This document shows positions 18,689 through 32,322 of a stretch of DNA of 64,000 nucleotides, piece after piece. The DNA lies in assembly GCF_007786235.1 (NCBI RefSeq), contig NZ_VNFK01000004.1:248001-312000 (forward strand), in the 5' to 3' direction. This DNA is from Paenarthrobacter nitroguajacolicus. Its GTDB lineage: Bacteria > Actinomycetota > Actinomycetes > Actinomycetales > Micrococcaceae. How positions within the stretch are numbered: the stretch's first letter is position 1; each line of letters begins with the position of its first letter. A program made the translations under genes and the position numbers. The notes beneath the pieces were generated by a model. It had not been told where the DNA came from and did not search any database. It saw nothing but the letters and a program-made list of their open reading frames with translations.

Positions 18689-19501
18689 GTGGCGCACCAG
18701 CAGACGACGGCGGCTTCAGCCGCGCCGTCCGCCGGCAGAGGCCAGCAACAGGGTCCGGGCAGGCCGCTCCGAGCCTCGGACGTCATCCGCAAAATCAGCC
18801 AGATCCTGGGCGAACTCCTCATTACTGCAGGCGTTGTCCTGCTGCTCTTCGTGGGCTGGGAACTGTGGTGGACCAACGTGGAAGCCGATGCCAAGCAGAC
18901 CGAAGCCATCAAGAGCTTTGCCCAGGATTTCAACGGCCCGTTGGAACCCGCAGCACCGGACGTTTCGGTGGACTACGGCGTGCCCGTTGTGGGTACAGCT
19001 CCGGGCTACGGCGGGATGATCGGGATCATGTACGTTCCCCGGTTCGGCGCGGACTACACCCGTCCCATCATCGAGGGCACCGACTCCGGCGTCTTGGACA
19101 CACTCGGCCTGGGCCACTACGGCAGCACCAGCATGCCGGGAGCCGTCGGCAACTTCGCAGTTGCCGGCCACAGGCAAACCCATGGCGCCGTGCTGGACAA
19201 CATCCACACGTTGGTTCCCGGAGACAAGATCTACGTCCAGACGGCGGACGGCTACTACACCTACGTTTTCCGCAACAACCAGATCGTCCTGCCCGAGCGC
19301 ACGGATGTTTTGTTGCCGGTTCCCACCCAAGCGGGAGCCGCACCCCAGGAGAGCATCCTCACCATGACCAGTTGCAACCCCCGATTCGGGGCGCAGGAAC
19401 GCATCATCGCCTACTCCCTGTTGGAAAGTTGGCAACCCGCCTCGGCCGGACCGCCGTCGGAAATCGCCGCCCAAGTAGCCCAAGCAAACGGAAAGGGGTA
19501 A
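18689..19501 (+). CDS. Class E sortase
   Basis: 270 aa. The N-terminal 35 residues are cytosolic and Gln/Ala-rich; one membrane anchor follows (ELLITAGVVLLLFVGWEL, about 41-58), then the external sortase domain. The catalytic triad is visible: His in FAVAGHRQTHGA, Cys229 in LTMTSCNP and Arg in FGAQERIIAYS. Class E sortases attach proteins bearing LAXTG signals to the actinobacterial wall. GTG 18689 has GAGGAG upstream (18679-18684). The miniprotein gene starts 3 bp after its stop, and pabA is coupled to that. Confidence 0.93.
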   Translation: MAHQQTTAASAAPSAGRGQQQGPGRPLRASDVIRKISQILGELLITAGVVLLLFVGWELWWTNVEADAKQTEAIKSFAQDFNGPLEPAAPDVSVDYGVPVVGTAPGYGGMIGIMYVPRFGADYTRPIIEGTDSGVLDTLGLGHYGSTSMPGAVGNFAVAGHRQTHGAVLDNIHTLVPGDKIYVQTADGYYTYVFRNNQIVLPERTDVLLPVPTQAGAAPQESILTMTSCNPRFGAQERIIAYSLLESWQPASAGPPSEIAAQVAQANGKG

Positions 19502-19504
19502 CGG

Positions 19505-19675
19505 ATGTACGCGTGGATCTTCCGCAACTTGCCCGGCCCCCTCTGGGTGCGAATCCTGACATGCTTGGTACTGGTGGGCGTAGCCCTGGTACTGATGGTG
19601 GAGTTTCTCTTCCCCTGGTTCTCCCAATTCACCACATTGACTGACTCGACGATTGGTTTAGTGCAGCAACCATGA
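19505..19675 (+). CDS. 56-aa membrane miniprotein coupled to pabA
   Basis: ATG 19505 to TGA 19673-19675, 56 aa (MYAWIFRNLPGPLWVRIL...). One strong membrane segment of about 21 residues (ILTCLVLVGVALVLMVEFLF, about 17-36) follows an aromatic, basic N-terminus; the short tail is polar. The start lies 3 bp after the sortase stop and the stop overlaps pabA ATG (ATGA), strong evidence that it is translated. Similar small membrane proteins occur at this point in related actinobacteria. Function is unknown; a sortase accessory role is only suggested by position. Confidence 0.75.
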   Translation: MYAWIFRNLPGPLWVRILTCLVLVGVALVLMVEFLFPWFSQFTTLTDSTIGLVQQP

Positions 19676-20313
19676 GCACAACAAAAATCCTGGTAGTGGA
19701 TAACTACGACAGCTTCGTCTACACCCTGGTGGGATACCTTCAGGAGCTCGGCGCGGAAACGACCGTGGTCCGCAACGACGACGTGACGCTCGCAGAGGCC
19801 ACCGAACTCGCAGCAACCCGCGACGGAGTCCTGGTGTCCCCCGGTCCCGGCACGCCCGCCGAAGCCGGCGTCTGCATCGAACTCATCAAATGGTGTGGTG
19901 ACAACAGCAAGCCGATGTTTGGCGTCTGCCTGGGGCACCAAGCCCTCGCCGAGGCCTACGGTGGCGTGGTCACTCACGCCCCGGAGCTCATGCACGGCAA
20001 GACCTCTCCGGTGCGGCATGAAGGCAAGAGCGTGTTCGCCGGTCTTCCCTCGCCCGTGACGGCAACTCGCTACCACTCGCTCGCAGCGGTCCGCGACTCC
20101 ATCCCGGACGTCCTGGAAATCACGGCCGAGACCACCAACGGCGTGGTGATGGGGTTGCAGCACAAGACCGCTCCCCTCTGCGGTGTCCAGTTCCACCCGG
20201 AATCGGTGCTCACTGAAGGCGGCTACCAGATGCTCGGCAACTGGCTGGAATCCCTCGGAATGACCGGCGCCGCCGAACGCGCTTCCAAGCTGAGCCCGCT
20301 CATCAAGCAGTAG
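19672..20313 (+). CDS. pabA: Aminodeoxychorismate/anthranilate synthase component II (glutamine amidotransferase)
   Basis: 213 aa, class I glutamine amidotransferase. The nucleophile Cys86 is in GVCLGHQALAE; His and Glu of the triad are in QFHPESVLTEGG. The oxyanion motif SPGPGTPAEAG is present. It supplies ammonia to chorismate for p-aminobenzoate (folate) or anthranilate (tryptophan) synthesis. The location beside pknB is that of the actinobacterial gene usually named pabA/trpG, with no trp genes nearby. ATG 19672 overlaps the miniprotein stop. Confidence 0.92.
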   Translation: MSTTKILVVDNYDSFVYTLVGYLQELGAETTVVRNDDVTLAEATELAATRDGVLVSPGPGTPAEAGVCIELIKWCGDNSKPMFGVCLGHQALAEAYGGVVTHAPELMHGKTSPVRHEGKSVFAGLPSPVTATRYHSLAAVRDSIPDVLEITAETTNGVVMGLQHKTAPLCGVQFHPESVLTEGGYQMLGNWLESLGMTGAAERASKLSPLIKQ

Positions 20314-20346
20314 CTGAGGGAGGCTGGCACCGCCGCGGTCCGACAG

Positions 20347-22197
<1,851 letters not shown>

Positions 22198-22255
22198 AGG
22201 TGTGCTCTCCTCTCGATGCGCGGGACCGGGTCGTGGCGTAGACATGGCGGATTAA

Positions 22256-24097
22256 TTAGTTGTTCGGGCTGCCGGTGCCGCTGGGGCTGGCGCTCGAGGA
22301 ACCGGGGTTGGTGGGAACGACGTTCCTGGACAGGAAGTAGGTCACGGTGGAGCCTGCTTCCACCTGCGTTCCTGCAGCAGGCGAAGAGCGGACGAACGTG
22401 CCCGGCTGCTGGCCAACGGCGCCGTTCACGGGATCCCCTGCCACCCAACGCAGCCCGGCGCCTTCGATAGCTGCCCGAACCTGTGATTCGTTGGCACCTA
22501 CGCCGATGTTTGGCACGGCCACGAGCTCAGGGCCCTTGGAGTACTGGACTGTGATGGTAGTCCCGGGATCCACGGCACCTGTGGGATTGAGGTTGATGAC
22601 TGTTCCGGGGGCCGACGCATCGAACACTTCCTGGCCGTCTACACCCAAGCCCGCAGCACGAAGTTCTGCGCTGACCTGGTTAAACGGCCTTCCCAGGAAC
22701 TGCTCGGGGATGACATTGATCTTTTCCGGAGTGGTCTGCGTAGGAGACGGAGCCTCGGAGGTCTGCGTCTGGGTGGGAGTCGCTGACTGCGATGTCGCCG
22801 TCGGGCTGGCGCTCCGGCTGGGGCTGGTGGACGTCGTCTCCGTGGGACCAGGGTTCGGCGAGAAGAATCCCGACTGCGAGATCAGGAAACCAACCAGCGC
22901 GAACAGGACCAGCAGGATCAGGGCGACAAGGGGCCAGGTCCAGGGACTGCGCTTCTTGCGTTCCGGCTCGGCGTCGTCGAAGTTTTCGTCGTCGCTGTAG
23001 ACGACTTCTTCCTCGTCGTTCAGCTGCCGCTCAGCCTCCAAGGCGTTGGCACGGGTCAACGGGTTGTCCGAAGATGCCGCTGCGGCTCCCAAAGCAGCCC
23101 CGGCTGCACCGGCGCCGAGCACCGGAAGGGCGGAGGTCGCCGTCGTCGACTGTTCCTTGCCGTAAGGAGAGGTAACGACGCCGGTGGGGGCCGTTGCGGT
23201 GTCCACCGGCGCCGTGATGGGTCCCGTGGTGGATTCGAACAACAGCATGCCGGGTACGGCGGCGTGCGCCGTGGCAATGTCGCCGTTGCGGATGGCTTCG
23301 GCAGCTTCTGCCAACTTGATGGCATTGGCCGGACGGTTCTTGGGGTCCTTGGCCAGCATGGACATCAAGAGCGCGCGCACGGGGGTGGGCAGCGTCTCCG
23401 GAAGGGGCGGCGGGGCGTCGTTGACCTGCGCGAGGGCAATGGCAATCTGCGATTCGCCGGAGAAAGGACGGTGGCCGGTGAGGCATTCGTAGCCGATGAC
23501 GCCCAAGGAATAGATGTCTGAGGAACCCGTGGCGGTTTGGCCTGTTGCCTGCTCAGGAGCCAAGTACTGGGCGGTGCCCATGACTTGACCGGTCTGCGTC
23601 AGCGGCACCTGGTCCGCAAGGCGGGCAATGCCGAAGTCCGTGACTTTGACGCGGTTGTCCGGCGTGATCAGCAGGTTGCCCGGCTTGATGTCGCGGTGGA
23701 CCAAACCCTGGGCGTGAGCCACGGCAAGGGCCCTGGCCGTCTGCGCGATGATGGAAAGCGTCATATCCGGCGACAGCACCTGCTCGCGCTCAAGGATGCC
23801 GCTGAGCGGGTGTCCCGGGACGAGCTCCATGACCAAGTAAGCAGAACCGGCTTCTTCGCCGTAGTCGAAGACATTGGCGATGCCCACGTGGTTCAGGAGG
23901 GCGGTGTGGCGCGCCTCGGCACGGAAGCGCTGGAGGAAGCCGGGGTCCCCCGTGTATTCCTCCTTGAGCACCTTAATGGCAACGATCCGGCCCAGGATCT
24001 GGTCCTTGGCCTTCCAGACCTCGCCCATGCCGCCAATCGCAATGCGACTGGTCAGCTGGAACCTGCCGCCGAGTGTGATTCCCGAAGTAGGCCTCAC
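22256..24097 (-). CDS. pknA: Ser/Thr protein kinase PknA with two PASTA domains
   Basis: 613 aa. Kinase domain (about 12-270): IAIGGMGEV loop (Ala in place of the first Gly, usual for PknA), Lys42, [17 protein letters not shown] and [13 protein letters not shown]. An Ala-rich juxtamembrane segment and a membrane helix ([20 protein letters not shown]) follow, then a Ser/Thr/Pro linker and two PASTA-like repeats (about 480-610). Mycobacterial PknA lacks PASTA domains, so this version probably senses the wall itself. The GTG start overlaps the pbpA stop (GTGA). Confidence 0.94.
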   Translation of the reverse strand: MRPTSGITLGGRFQLTSRIAIGGMGEVWKAKDQILGRIVAIKVLKEEYTGDPGFLQRFRAEARHTALLNHVGIANVFDYGEEAGSAYLVMELVPGHPLSGILEREQVLSPDMTLSIIAQTARALAVAHAQGLVHRDIKPGNLLITPDNRVKVTDFGIARLADQVPLTQTGQVMGTAQYLAPEQATGQTATGSSDIYSLGVIGYECLTGHRPFSGESQIAIALAQVNDAPPPLPETLPTPVRALLMSMLAKDPKNRPANAIKLAEAAEAIRNGDIATAHAAVPGMLLFESTTGPITAPVDTATAPTGVVTSPYGKEQSTTATSALPVLGAGAAGAALGAAAASSDNPLTRANALEAERQLNDEEEVVYSDDENFDDAEPERKKRSPWTWPLVALILLVLFALVGFLISQSGFFSPNPGPTETTSTSPSRSASPTATSQSATPTQTQTSEAPSPTQTTPEKINVIPEQFLGRPFNQVSAELRAAGLGVDGQEVFDASAPGTVINLNPTGAVDPGTTITVQYSKGPELVAVPNIGVGANESQVRAAIEGAGLRWVAGDPVNGAVGQQPGTFVRSSPAAGTQVEAGSTVTYFLSRNVVPTNPGSSSASPSGTGSPNN

Positions 24098-25551
24098 TTA
24101 TTCAACACCGCCTCAAAAATCTTCTTTGCGTTCGGACTGGTTAGCTTGGCACCGCTGAGCACATCCACACCTTCCATGACGATGGTGACGGCTACTTGCG
24201 GGTCGTTTGCCGGGGCGAACCCGGTAAACCATGAGTTGTTCAAACCTGAATCTCCGAGCTCGGCGGTACCGGTCTTGCCGGCCACCTTGACGCCCGGAAC
24301 GGCAGCACCGTTGGCAATGCCGTTGTCCACCGCGCTGGTCATCCACTCGGTGATCTGGCTTGCGATGGGGGCCGTGGTGCTGGTGCGGAGGGATTCGGGC
24401 TTGGATTCGCTGATGACGCGAAGGTCCGGAGCGCGGACGGCCTTCACCAGGCTCGGCTTCATCTGAACTCCACCATTGGCGATGGCCGCTGTCATGAGGT
24501 TGATTTGCAGCGGGGTTGCCTTGACGTCGCGTTGGCCCACCGAGGACTGCGCCAGTTGAGCCTGGTCCAGATCCTTGGGGAAGATGCTGGGAGCCATTTG
24601 GAGCTTGAGTTGATCGCCGAAGTTATCGCCGAAGCCGAACTTCTCCGCCTGTTCCCGAATGGCATCCTGGCCCAGATCAAGGGCGATACTGGCGAACGGT
24701 GTGTTGCAGGACTGCTCCAAGGCAAACACGAACGTGGCCGTTTCGCGGACGTTGCAGTTTCCGCCAGCGTAGTTGGGCAGGCTCGCACTGGAACCGGGAA
24801 GGGGCAGGCTGCTGGGGTTCGGCAGTTCGCTGTCCTTGTTGTACTTGCCCGAGTTCAGGGCAGCAGCCGTATCAACGAGCTTGAAGACTGAACCGGGCGA
24901 CAACAGGTTGCCGGTGGGGCCACTGACGTTTTGGTTCAGGTTGATGCCGGGAATTTGGTTCAACTCGGTGTAATTGGCATCGGCCGTGGCGCGATCATGG
25001 GAGGCGATCAGATTGGGATCATAGGACGGCTTTGAAGCCATGGCGAGGATGGCACCAGTCTTGGGATTGGTGACCACAATGGATCCGCGCTGCCCGTCGG
25101 GAATGAGGTCGAAGGCCAGTTGCTGGATGGCAGGGTCCAAGGTCAGTTCCACGGAGGCGCCCTTGGGCTCGTTGCCCAGGAACATTTGGCTCATGCGATC
25201 CAGGAATAGTTGGTCCGAGTTGCCAGCAAGGGTTTCCCCCATCGATTGCTCCAAGCCGGTGGAACCGAAGAACTTGGAGAAATATCCGGTGACGCCTGCA
25301 TATAGCTCCGGCTGGTTGTACTGCCGCTGGAAGGCGCAGGACTCTGTTCCGGGGACTGATTCCGCGATTGGCTTGCCACCGACGATGATCGATCCCCGCT
25401 CGTTGCAGAACGACGCCAGGATGGCCCGCTGGTTCCAGGGGTTGGCGTTGAGGTCATCGGCGCCAATGACCTGCACGTAGCTGATGGCGCCGAAGATCAA
25501 CGCGAACATGGCGACGGCAGCTATCCAGCTGCTGCGAATTGCCTGATTCAT
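24094..25551 (-). CDS. pbpA: Class B penicillin-binding protein (transpeptidase) PbpA
   Basis: 485 aa. One N-terminal membrane helix ([20 protein letters not shown]), a dimerisation domain, then the transpeptidase domain with SxxK (SVFK in SPGSVFKLV), SxN (SCN in EQSCNTPF) and KTG ([10 protein letters not shown]). It cross-links peptidoglycan during growth and division with its SEDS partner RodA, encoded directly upstream. The ATG overlaps the rodA stop (ATGA), and its stop overlaps pknA, so the products are likely made in step. Activity is expected to be penicillin-sensitive. Confidence 0.96.
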   Translation of the reverse strand: MNQAIRSSWIAAVAMFALIFGAISYVQVIGADDLNANPWNQRAILASFCNERGSIIVGGKPIAESVPGTESCAFQRQYNQPELYAGVTGYFSKFFGSTGLEQSMGETLAGNSDQLFLDRMSQMFLGNEPKGASVELTLDPAIQQLAFDLIPDGQRGSIVVTNPKTGAILAMASKPSYDPNLIASHDRATADANYTELNQIPGINLNQNVSGPTGNLLSPGSVFKLVDTAAALNSGKYNKDSELPNPSSLPLPGSSASLPNYAGGNCNVRETATFVFALEQSCNTPFASIALDLGQDAIREQAEKFGFGDNFGDQLKLQMAPSIFPKDLDQAQLAQSSVGQRDVKATPLQINLMTAAIANGGVQMKPSLVKAVRAPDLRVISESKPESLRTSTTAPIASQITEWMTSAVDNGIANGAAVPGVKVAGKTGTAELGDSGLNNSWFTGFAPANDPQVAVTIVMEGVDVLSGAKLTSPNAKKIFEAVLNK

Positions 25552-26974
25552 TGTTGCTTCACCGCCTCCGTGGGTGCGCTGGGGGTTTGTGCTGTGACAG
25601 GTTTCGGTGCGCCAGGATTGCTGCTGGTTGCTGGTGGTTTATTGACCATGGGAGTGGTGTCTACGGGACCACGTGCCGTGTTGGAGATCATGAGCAGAAG
25701 GCCAACGATGATCCAGTTGGCCAGGAGAGATGATCCCCCGGCAGCCAGGAACGGCGTGGTGAGGCCGGTCAACGGGATGAGCCGGGTGACGCCGCCAATA
25801 ACCACAAAGCACTGGAGCGCGATGGCGAAGGACAAGCCACACGCCAGGAGCTTGCCAAAAGCGTCACGGGTTCCCAGAGCCGCACGGAAGCCACGGGTGA
25901 AGAGCAACAGGTAGAGCATCACCACGGCGAAGAGCCCGATCAGGCCCAGTTCTTCGCCGATGAGGGCCACGATCATGTCGCTGTTGGCGAAAGGAACCAG
26001 GTCGGGCCTGCCTTGGCCAAGTCCGGTGCCCACCAGGCCACCGTCCGCCATGCCGAACAGGCCCTCGACGATTTGCCCACTGCCGCCTGGGGACCTGCCG
26101 AAGACCTCCGGGGTGAACGCATTGATCCAACTGTCGATGCGGAACGCGACGTGGGAGAAGATCTGGGCGGCAATGAAGCCACCGCCCAGGATCAGCAGCA
26201 GGCCGATAACCACCCAGGAGATACGGCTGGTGGCCACGTAAATCATCACGATGAACAGGCCGAAGAAGAGGATGGAGGATCCGAGGTCGCGCTGGAAGAC
26301 GAGCACGCCGATGCTCACCAACCATGCGGTGATCATGGGCCCGAGGTCCTTGAACCTCGGGAACTGCATGGGGCCGATCTTGCGGCCGGCCAAGAGAATC
26401 AGGTCCCGGTTGGAGGAAAGATACCCGGCGAAGAAGATTGCCAGCGTGATCTTCGCAATTTCGCCCGGTTGGAAGGTCATTGGACCCACGCGGATCCAAA
26501 CCCGCGCACCCAGGATCTCACCAGCGGAGATACCCGGAATCAAGGGGAGAAGCAGAAGGAAAGCACTTGCCGCCAGCGAGATGTACGTAAACCGGCGCAG
26601 GATTCGGTGGTCCTTGAGGAACCAAATCACGGCAATCGAGACAGCCATGGCAATCAACGTCCAACGGAGTTGGTTGTTGCCAGTGTCGTCGCCGGGGCCG
26701 TCCATCCGGTGGATCAGGGCAAGGCCGAGCCCGTTCAGGGCCACGACGATAGGAAGTATTACCGGATCGGCATACTTCGCCCGAAGCCTGAGGACAATGT
26801 GGAACGCGAACGCTGCTACCGCGAGCAAGCTCGACTGGAACCAGAAGTCATTGTCCAGGCCGGACTCGGAGTTGATGCTCACCAAGGCGCTGGCGCCGAT
26901 TCCTACGGCCAAGGCCAAGACGATGAGCACCAGCTCTACGTTCCGGCGGGGCTTGGGAGTTGTCTCAGTCTGGA

Positions 26975-26978
<4 letters not shown>
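25548..26978 (-). CDS. rodA: SEDS-family peptidoglycan polymerase RodA/FtsW
   Basis: 476 aa with about ten to twelve membrane segments. SEDS signatures are visible: RVGPMTFQPGEIAKI (FQPSE-like), DLGSSILFFGLF (Asp needed for polymerase activity), and GVTRLIPLTGLTTPFLAAGGSSLLANW. The C-terminal 40 residues are Pro/Thr/Lys-rich and cytosolic. It polymerises lipid II into glycan strands, paired with PbpA. The start overlaps the pstP stop and the stop overlaps pbpA ATG, placing it mid-operon as in mycobacteria. Confidence 0.96.
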
Positions 26979-28654
<1,676 letters not shown>

Positions 28655-28658
28655 TGGG

Positions 28659-29147
28659 CTACGGCCTCAATTCAATGACCGTCTTGCCGATTCTCACGGG
28701 GACGCCAAGCTCAACCGGCAAAGCGCGGGTGAGCTGTTGATCGGCCAAGTAGGTGCCGTTGGTGGAGCCGAGGTCCTCGATGAACCATCGGCTGCCCTGC
28801 GGGAACAGGCGGGCGTGCCGGCCGGAAGCGTAATCGTCTTCCAGGACAAGGGTGGCTTCCTGTGCCCGGCCGAGCAAGATGGGGCTTGCTGCCAAGGGAA
28901 CAGTAGTGCCCTTGAGTGGGCCCTCGGTGACCACCAGGGTGCGCGCATGTTGGATTGCCGGCGGCGGAGACGCGGCCAATTCGGGGTGCTTGCGGACTTC
29001 GCGTGCCGTGGGAACTCCGGTCACTGCCTTGCGGCCGATCTGGAAATCGCGGCGCATGGTGGACACGATGCTGAAGATCAGGACCCACAGCAGAAGGAGG
29101 AACCCGAAACGCAGCGCTGTGATGGTCAGCTCGCTGATGTCGTTCAC
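28659..29147 (-). CDS. fhaB: FHA-domain membrane protein FhaB (FipA-like)
   Basis: 162 aa. An N-terminal membrane helix (LRFGFLLLLWVLIFSIVS, about 12-29) anchors a cytosolic forkhead-associated domain (about 80-160) with PILLGRAQEATL, SGRHARLF and DLGSTNGTYLAD, which bind phosphothreonine. FhaB links PknA/PknB phosphorylation to the divisome and wall synthesis in mycobacteria. The GTG start (29145-29147) overlaps the fhaA stop. Start choice is supported by the overlap and the immediate membrane segment. Confidence 0.93.
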   Translation of the reverse strand: MNDISELTITALRFGFLLLLWVLIFSIVSTMRRDFQIGRKAVTGVPTAREVRKHPELAASPPPAIQHARTLVVTEGPLKGTTVPLAASPILLGRAQEATLVLEDDYASGRHARLFPQGSRWFIEDLGSTNGTYLADQQLTRALPVELGVPVRIGKTVIELRP

Positions 29148-29893
29148 GCGTGGCCACCCGGGGTTTGGGGGAGGAGGCGGAAAATGATCTTGGTACGTCC
29201 CATCGTGATGGTTGAGCCGTCTGTGAGCTCCACGCTGCCGTTTACCTTATGTCCGTTGACGTAGCTGCCATTGGTGGAGCCCATGTCAACGGCCCACGTG
29301 CTGCCGTTCTGAGTGCGAATCTCAAGGTGCTTCCGGGAGACGCCCGTGTCATCCACCAGGATGTCGGCTTCCGAGGAGCGACCCAGCACCACGGACTGGG
29401 CGTTGAGGGAATAGCGCTGGCCTCCGATGTCCAAAACAGGTTGGAGGCGGGTGGGCTGCCGTGCCGGAGCTGCCGGCACGTGGGCCCGGGGAGCTTGCGG
29501 AGCCGGAGCTGCGTCGTCGGACGATTTCTCGGTCCGGGAAGCGATTTCAAAGTGGCCGGCGCGTTCTTCGTCATTTCGACGGAACGAGATCCTTACCGCG
29601 CCCTGGAGCGTGTAGCCCTGGCTTCGGACGTGCTGGATGACGACGTCGCAGAGTTCCTCGGCCAGGGGAGTTCCCCATTCCTGGGCCCGGGCGAAGTCTT
29701 CGTCACTGAGGAGGACATCGAAAACGTTGGGTGCAAGTGTGCGGCCGGCGGCGATGGTGATGGACTTGTTGTCCAGTTCCCGCCTCAGCTTGCTTGCGAT
29801 CTCCACTGGCTCAACACGCGCCCGCGACCCCGTGGAGAAGACGTTGCGGACGGCTTTTTCAATGCCACGTTCGACTTTGTCCAGCAAACCCAT
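29144..29893 (-). CDS. fhaA: FHA-domain protein FhaA (DUF3662-FHA)
   Basis: 249 aa. The N-terminal DUF3662 domain (MGLLDKVERGIEKAVRNVF to about residue 115) is joined by an Ala/Pro-rich linker to a C-terminal FHA domain (about 160-245: VVLGRSSEADI, SRKHLEI, DMGSTNGSYVNG). FhaA binds phosphorylated MviN/MurJ-type partners and restrains lipid II export in mycobacteria. ATG 29891-29893 follows AAGGAG at a good distance; it is the first gene of the seven-gene fhaA-to-pknB operon. Confidence 0.93.
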   Translation of the reverse strand: MGLLDKVERGIEKAVRNVFSTGSRARVEPVEIASKLRRELDNKSITIAAGRTLAPNVFDVLLSDEDFARAQEWGTPLAEELCDVVIQHVRSQGYTLQGAVRISFRRNDEERAGHFEIASRTEKSSDDAAPAPQAPRAHVPAAPARQPTRLQPVLDIGGQRYSLNAQSVVLGRSSEADILVDDTGVSRKHLEIRTQNGSTWAVDMGSTNGSYVNGHKVNGSVELTDGSTITMGRTKIIFRLLPQTPGGHA

Positions 29894-30267
29894 GGTCCTT
29901 CTCCTTTCCTTGCCGCGGCACCCGTTGTGCCTGTCCGATAGTCCGTCCATCTGTCCGTCTGTGCACACGGCGAAGTACGCGCCTGACGGCCCTTCCACTT
30001 CCCGATACTACTGGGACTGACTGGGAATGGCCTTAATCCACAACGCCTTGCGACCCGGAAAAGTTCGATCCCGGCCCTTGCTGACGCGGGAGTGGGGGCG
30101 AGAAATTTCCATGGAGTTCAAGCTCTGTTGGGCGTCTTTCGGCACCGTCCACGGGGGCCACTACCACTCGATTGGTGTTTTGCCGGGGATGTCCGTTATG
30201 CTTGATCTCGCTGCTTTTGAAGGAAACGAAGCTGGGAGACCAGCTGAAGTCCGGAAAAAGAAGTTGC
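29894..30267. promoter_or_regulatory. Region between the fhaA operon and tRNA-Leu, with a candidate tRNA promoter
   Basis: About 370 bp without a gene. It must hold the minus-strand promoter of the fhaA operon, but no convincing -35/-10 pair was recognised. For tRNA-Leu on the plus strand, TTGGTG (30172-30177) and TATGCT (30197-30202), spacer 19 bp, is a weak candidate about 65 bp before the tRNA. Short TGTCCG/AGTCCG words recur at 29933-29960. Confidence 0.35.
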
Positions 30268-30350
30268 GCGCGAGTGGCGGAACGGCAGACGCGCTGGCTT
30301 CAGGTGCCAGTATCCGAAAGGGTGTGGGGGTTCAAATCCCCCCTCGCGCA
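30268..30350 (+). tRNA. tRNA-Leu (anticodon CAG)
   Basis: 83-nt class II tRNA with a long variable arm. Acceptor GCGCGAG pairs with CTCGCGC, discriminator A 30350. Anticodon stem CTGGC/GCCAG with CAG at 30301-30303. No CCA is encoded. Confidence 0.97.
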
Positions 30351-30358
30351 CGCAATCG

Positions 30359-30397
30359 AAAGAGCCCCGGTCTTAGGATCGGGGCTCTTTTGTTTTT
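30359..30397 (+). terminator. Rho-independent terminator after tRNA-Leu
   Basis: 14-bp stem AAAGAGCCCCGGTC (30359-30372) / GATCGGGGCTCTTT (30377-30390) with one G-T pair, loop TTAG, followed by a T-rich tail. Confidence 0.92.
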
Positions 30398-30442
30398 CCC
30401 GGAGGGATGCGTGTTTGATTCTTGGTGGGACGCGCGGAACCG

Positions 30443-31141
30443 TCAGCCGCGTGCTGAAGCCGCGAACCGGCGTCGTGAGTTGCTCAAGTGCAGGCGCATG
30501 GCTGCTGCGGCAGCCACTTGGTCGCCCTCTGCGATTGCTTCGTATATAGAGGAATGCTCGTGCACCACTTGCTCGAAGCGTTCGCGGGAGTTTTGCTCAT
30601 CACCGGCCACAAGACGCGGGCGCGGCATGGTGATCATGGTTTGGCCCAGGGCGGAGATGCAGTCCGTATAAAAAGGATTGCCGGTGGCGGCTGCAACTGC
30701 GCGGTGGAACTCGAAGTCCGCCTTCATGGAGTGGGCAGGGTGGCCCGAGCTCGCAATGAATTGCTCCAAGGCGCCATGCGCGGCCTTAAGTTGGCGTTCA
30801 GTGTGGTTCCGCGCGGCTAAAGCGGCGGCTTCGGTTTCGACGCCGATGCGGAAGTCGAGCATCTGAAGCCGCTCTGCCATGCTGGAAACGGCTCGCGTTC
30901 CAGGCGCGGGCGAGGGGCCTTCCGCGGGCGGAGTCAGCGCAAAGCTGCCCCGCCCACGTTCGGTTTCCACTAGTCCCTCGGCCTGCAGGTGGGTCAGGGC
31001 GGAGCGGACGACTGTCCGGCTCACCCCAAACTCGCTGATGAGGGTGTTTTCGCTGGGGAGCTTCTCACCTGGCTGGATGACGCCGTCGACGATGCGGTTG
31101 CGAAGGTCGGCGGCAAGATCCGCGGTCAGGTTTCGGCTCAT
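30443..31141 (-). CDS. GntR-family (FadR subfamily) transcriptional regulator
   Basis: 232 aa from ATG 31139-31141. Winged helix at about 5-70 (KLPSENTLISEFGVSRTVVRSALTHLQAEGLV) and a C-terminal FadR-type FCD domain with metal-ligand-like residues (DFEFHRAV, HEHSSIYEAI, HL). It starts 10 bp after the stop of the talarate/galactarate dehydratase gene on the same strand, so both are probably one operon. It likely represses that operon and responds to a sugar acid. The 19-bp palindrome upstream of the dehydratase is the obvious operator candidate. Confidence 0.88.
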   Translation of the reverse strand: MSRNLTADLAADLRNRIVDGVIQPGEKLPSENTLISEFGVSRTVVRSALTHLQAEGLVETERGRGSFALTPPAEGPSPAPGTRAVSSMAERLQMLDFRIGVETEAAALAARNHTERQLKAAHGALEQFIASSGHPAHSMKADFEFHRAVAAATGNPFYTDCISALGQTMITMPRPRLVAGDEQNSRERFEQVVHEHSSIYEAIAEGDQVAAAAAMRLHLSNSRRRFAASARG

Positions 31142-31151
31142 GGATTCAAGA

Positions 31152-32279
31152 TTACGCGCCGAACTCCACGGATTCGGTGGTCCAGGCACGGGCCTGCTCG
31201 CTCAGGGTGACGCCCAGTCCGGGGCGGTCCGGAACGATCATGCGGCCGTTCTTGGTTTCCAGGCGCTCCTCGAACAGCGGGTCCAGCCAGTCGAAGTGCT
31301 CCACCCACGGCTCGCGCGGGTAGGCGGCGGCCAAGTGGAGGTGGATTTCCATGGCGAAGTGCGGAGCCAGGCCAAGGCCTCTTTCATCCGCCAAGGCGGC
31401 GAGGCGCAGGAATTGGGTGATACCGCCGACGCGGGGGGCATCGGGCTGGATGATGTCGCAGCTGTTGGCGTTGATGAGGCCCTTGTGTTCTGCGACGGAC
31501 GCGAGCATTTCACCGGTGGCGATGGGCGTGTCCAGGACCTGTGCCAGATGTGCGTGGCCCTCGAAATCGTAGGCATCCAGAGGTTCTTCGATCCAGATGA
31601 GGTTGAATTCCTCGAGTTGGCGCCCCATGCGCAGCGCTGTGGCCCTGTCCCACTGTTGGTTGGCGTCCACCATGAGCGGGACGTCCCAGCCGATGTGCTC
31701 ACGGACTCCGGCCACACGGCGCAGGTCTTCCTTGGAGTCGGGCAGGCCAACCTTGATCTTGATGCCGCCGATGCCGTCGTCGAGGGATTGCGTGGCGCGC
31801 TCCTTGACCTCGTCCAAGGTGGCGTTGAGGAAGCCGCCGGAGGTGTTGTAGGTCTGGACGGAGTCGCGGTAGGAACCCAGGAGCTTGGCCAGGGGGAGTC
31901 CGGCGCGCTTGGCCTTGAGGTCGTAGAGCGCAATGTCGATCGCGGCGAGAGCCTGGGTTGCCACACCCGAGCGGCCCACCGAGGCGCCGGCCCAGAGGAG
32001 CTTGGTGTAGATCTTGCCGATGTCGTTGGGATCCTCACCGATGATGCCTTCGGCGACTTCCTTGGCGTGGGCGTACTGGGCCGGCCCGCCGGCGCGCTTG
32101 GAGTAGCTGAAGCCCAGGCCGCTGTGGCCCTGCTCCGTGGTGATCTCGGCGAAGAGGAACACCACTTCCGTCATGGGCTTCTGCCTGCCGGTGAAGACTT
32201 TGGCATCGCTGATGGGTACGGTGAGGGGCAAACGTGCCGTGGACAGCTTGACGTGGCGAATGAGATCTACGGTGCTCAT
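31152..32279 (-). CDS. Enolase-superfamily sugar-acid dehydratase (L-talarate/galactarate dehydratase type)
   Basis: 375 aa. Mandelate racemase-like subgroup: KIKVG (catalytic Lys), MVDANQQWD, IWIEEPLDAYD and ATGEM supply the metal-binding Asp/Glu/Glu, and the His of LAPHFAMEIHLHLAAA completes the site. The signature DIIQPDAPRVGGITQFL and PREPWVEHFDWLDPLF closely resemble talarate/galactarate dehydratases, which convert the sugar acid to 5-keto-4-deoxyglucarate. ATG 32277-32279 has AGGAGA upstream. No downstream aldolase gene is nearby. Substrate assignment is by pattern only. Confidence 0.85.
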   Translation of the reverse strand: MSTVDLIRHVKLSTARLPLTVPISDAKVFTGRQKPMTEVVFLFAEITTEQGHSGLGFSYSKRAGGPAQYAHAKEVAEGIIGEDPNDIGKIYTKLLWAGASVGRSGVATQALAAIDIALYDLKAKRAGLPLAKLLGSYRDSVQTYNTSGGFLNATLDEVKERATQSLDDGIGGIKIKVGLPDSKEDLRRVAGVREHIGWDVPLMVDANQQWDRATALRMGRQLEEFNLIWIEEPLDAYDFEGHAHLAQVLDTPIATGEMLASVAEHKGLINANSCDIIQPDAPRVGGITQFLRLAALADERGLGLAPHFAMEIHLHLAAAYPREPWVEHFDWLDPLFEERLETKNGRMIVPDRPGLGVTLSEQARAWTTESVEFGA

Positions 32280-32322
32280 GGTTCTCCTAATGGGGCGGGG
32301 CGTCCTTGCCTGCCACTTAGGA

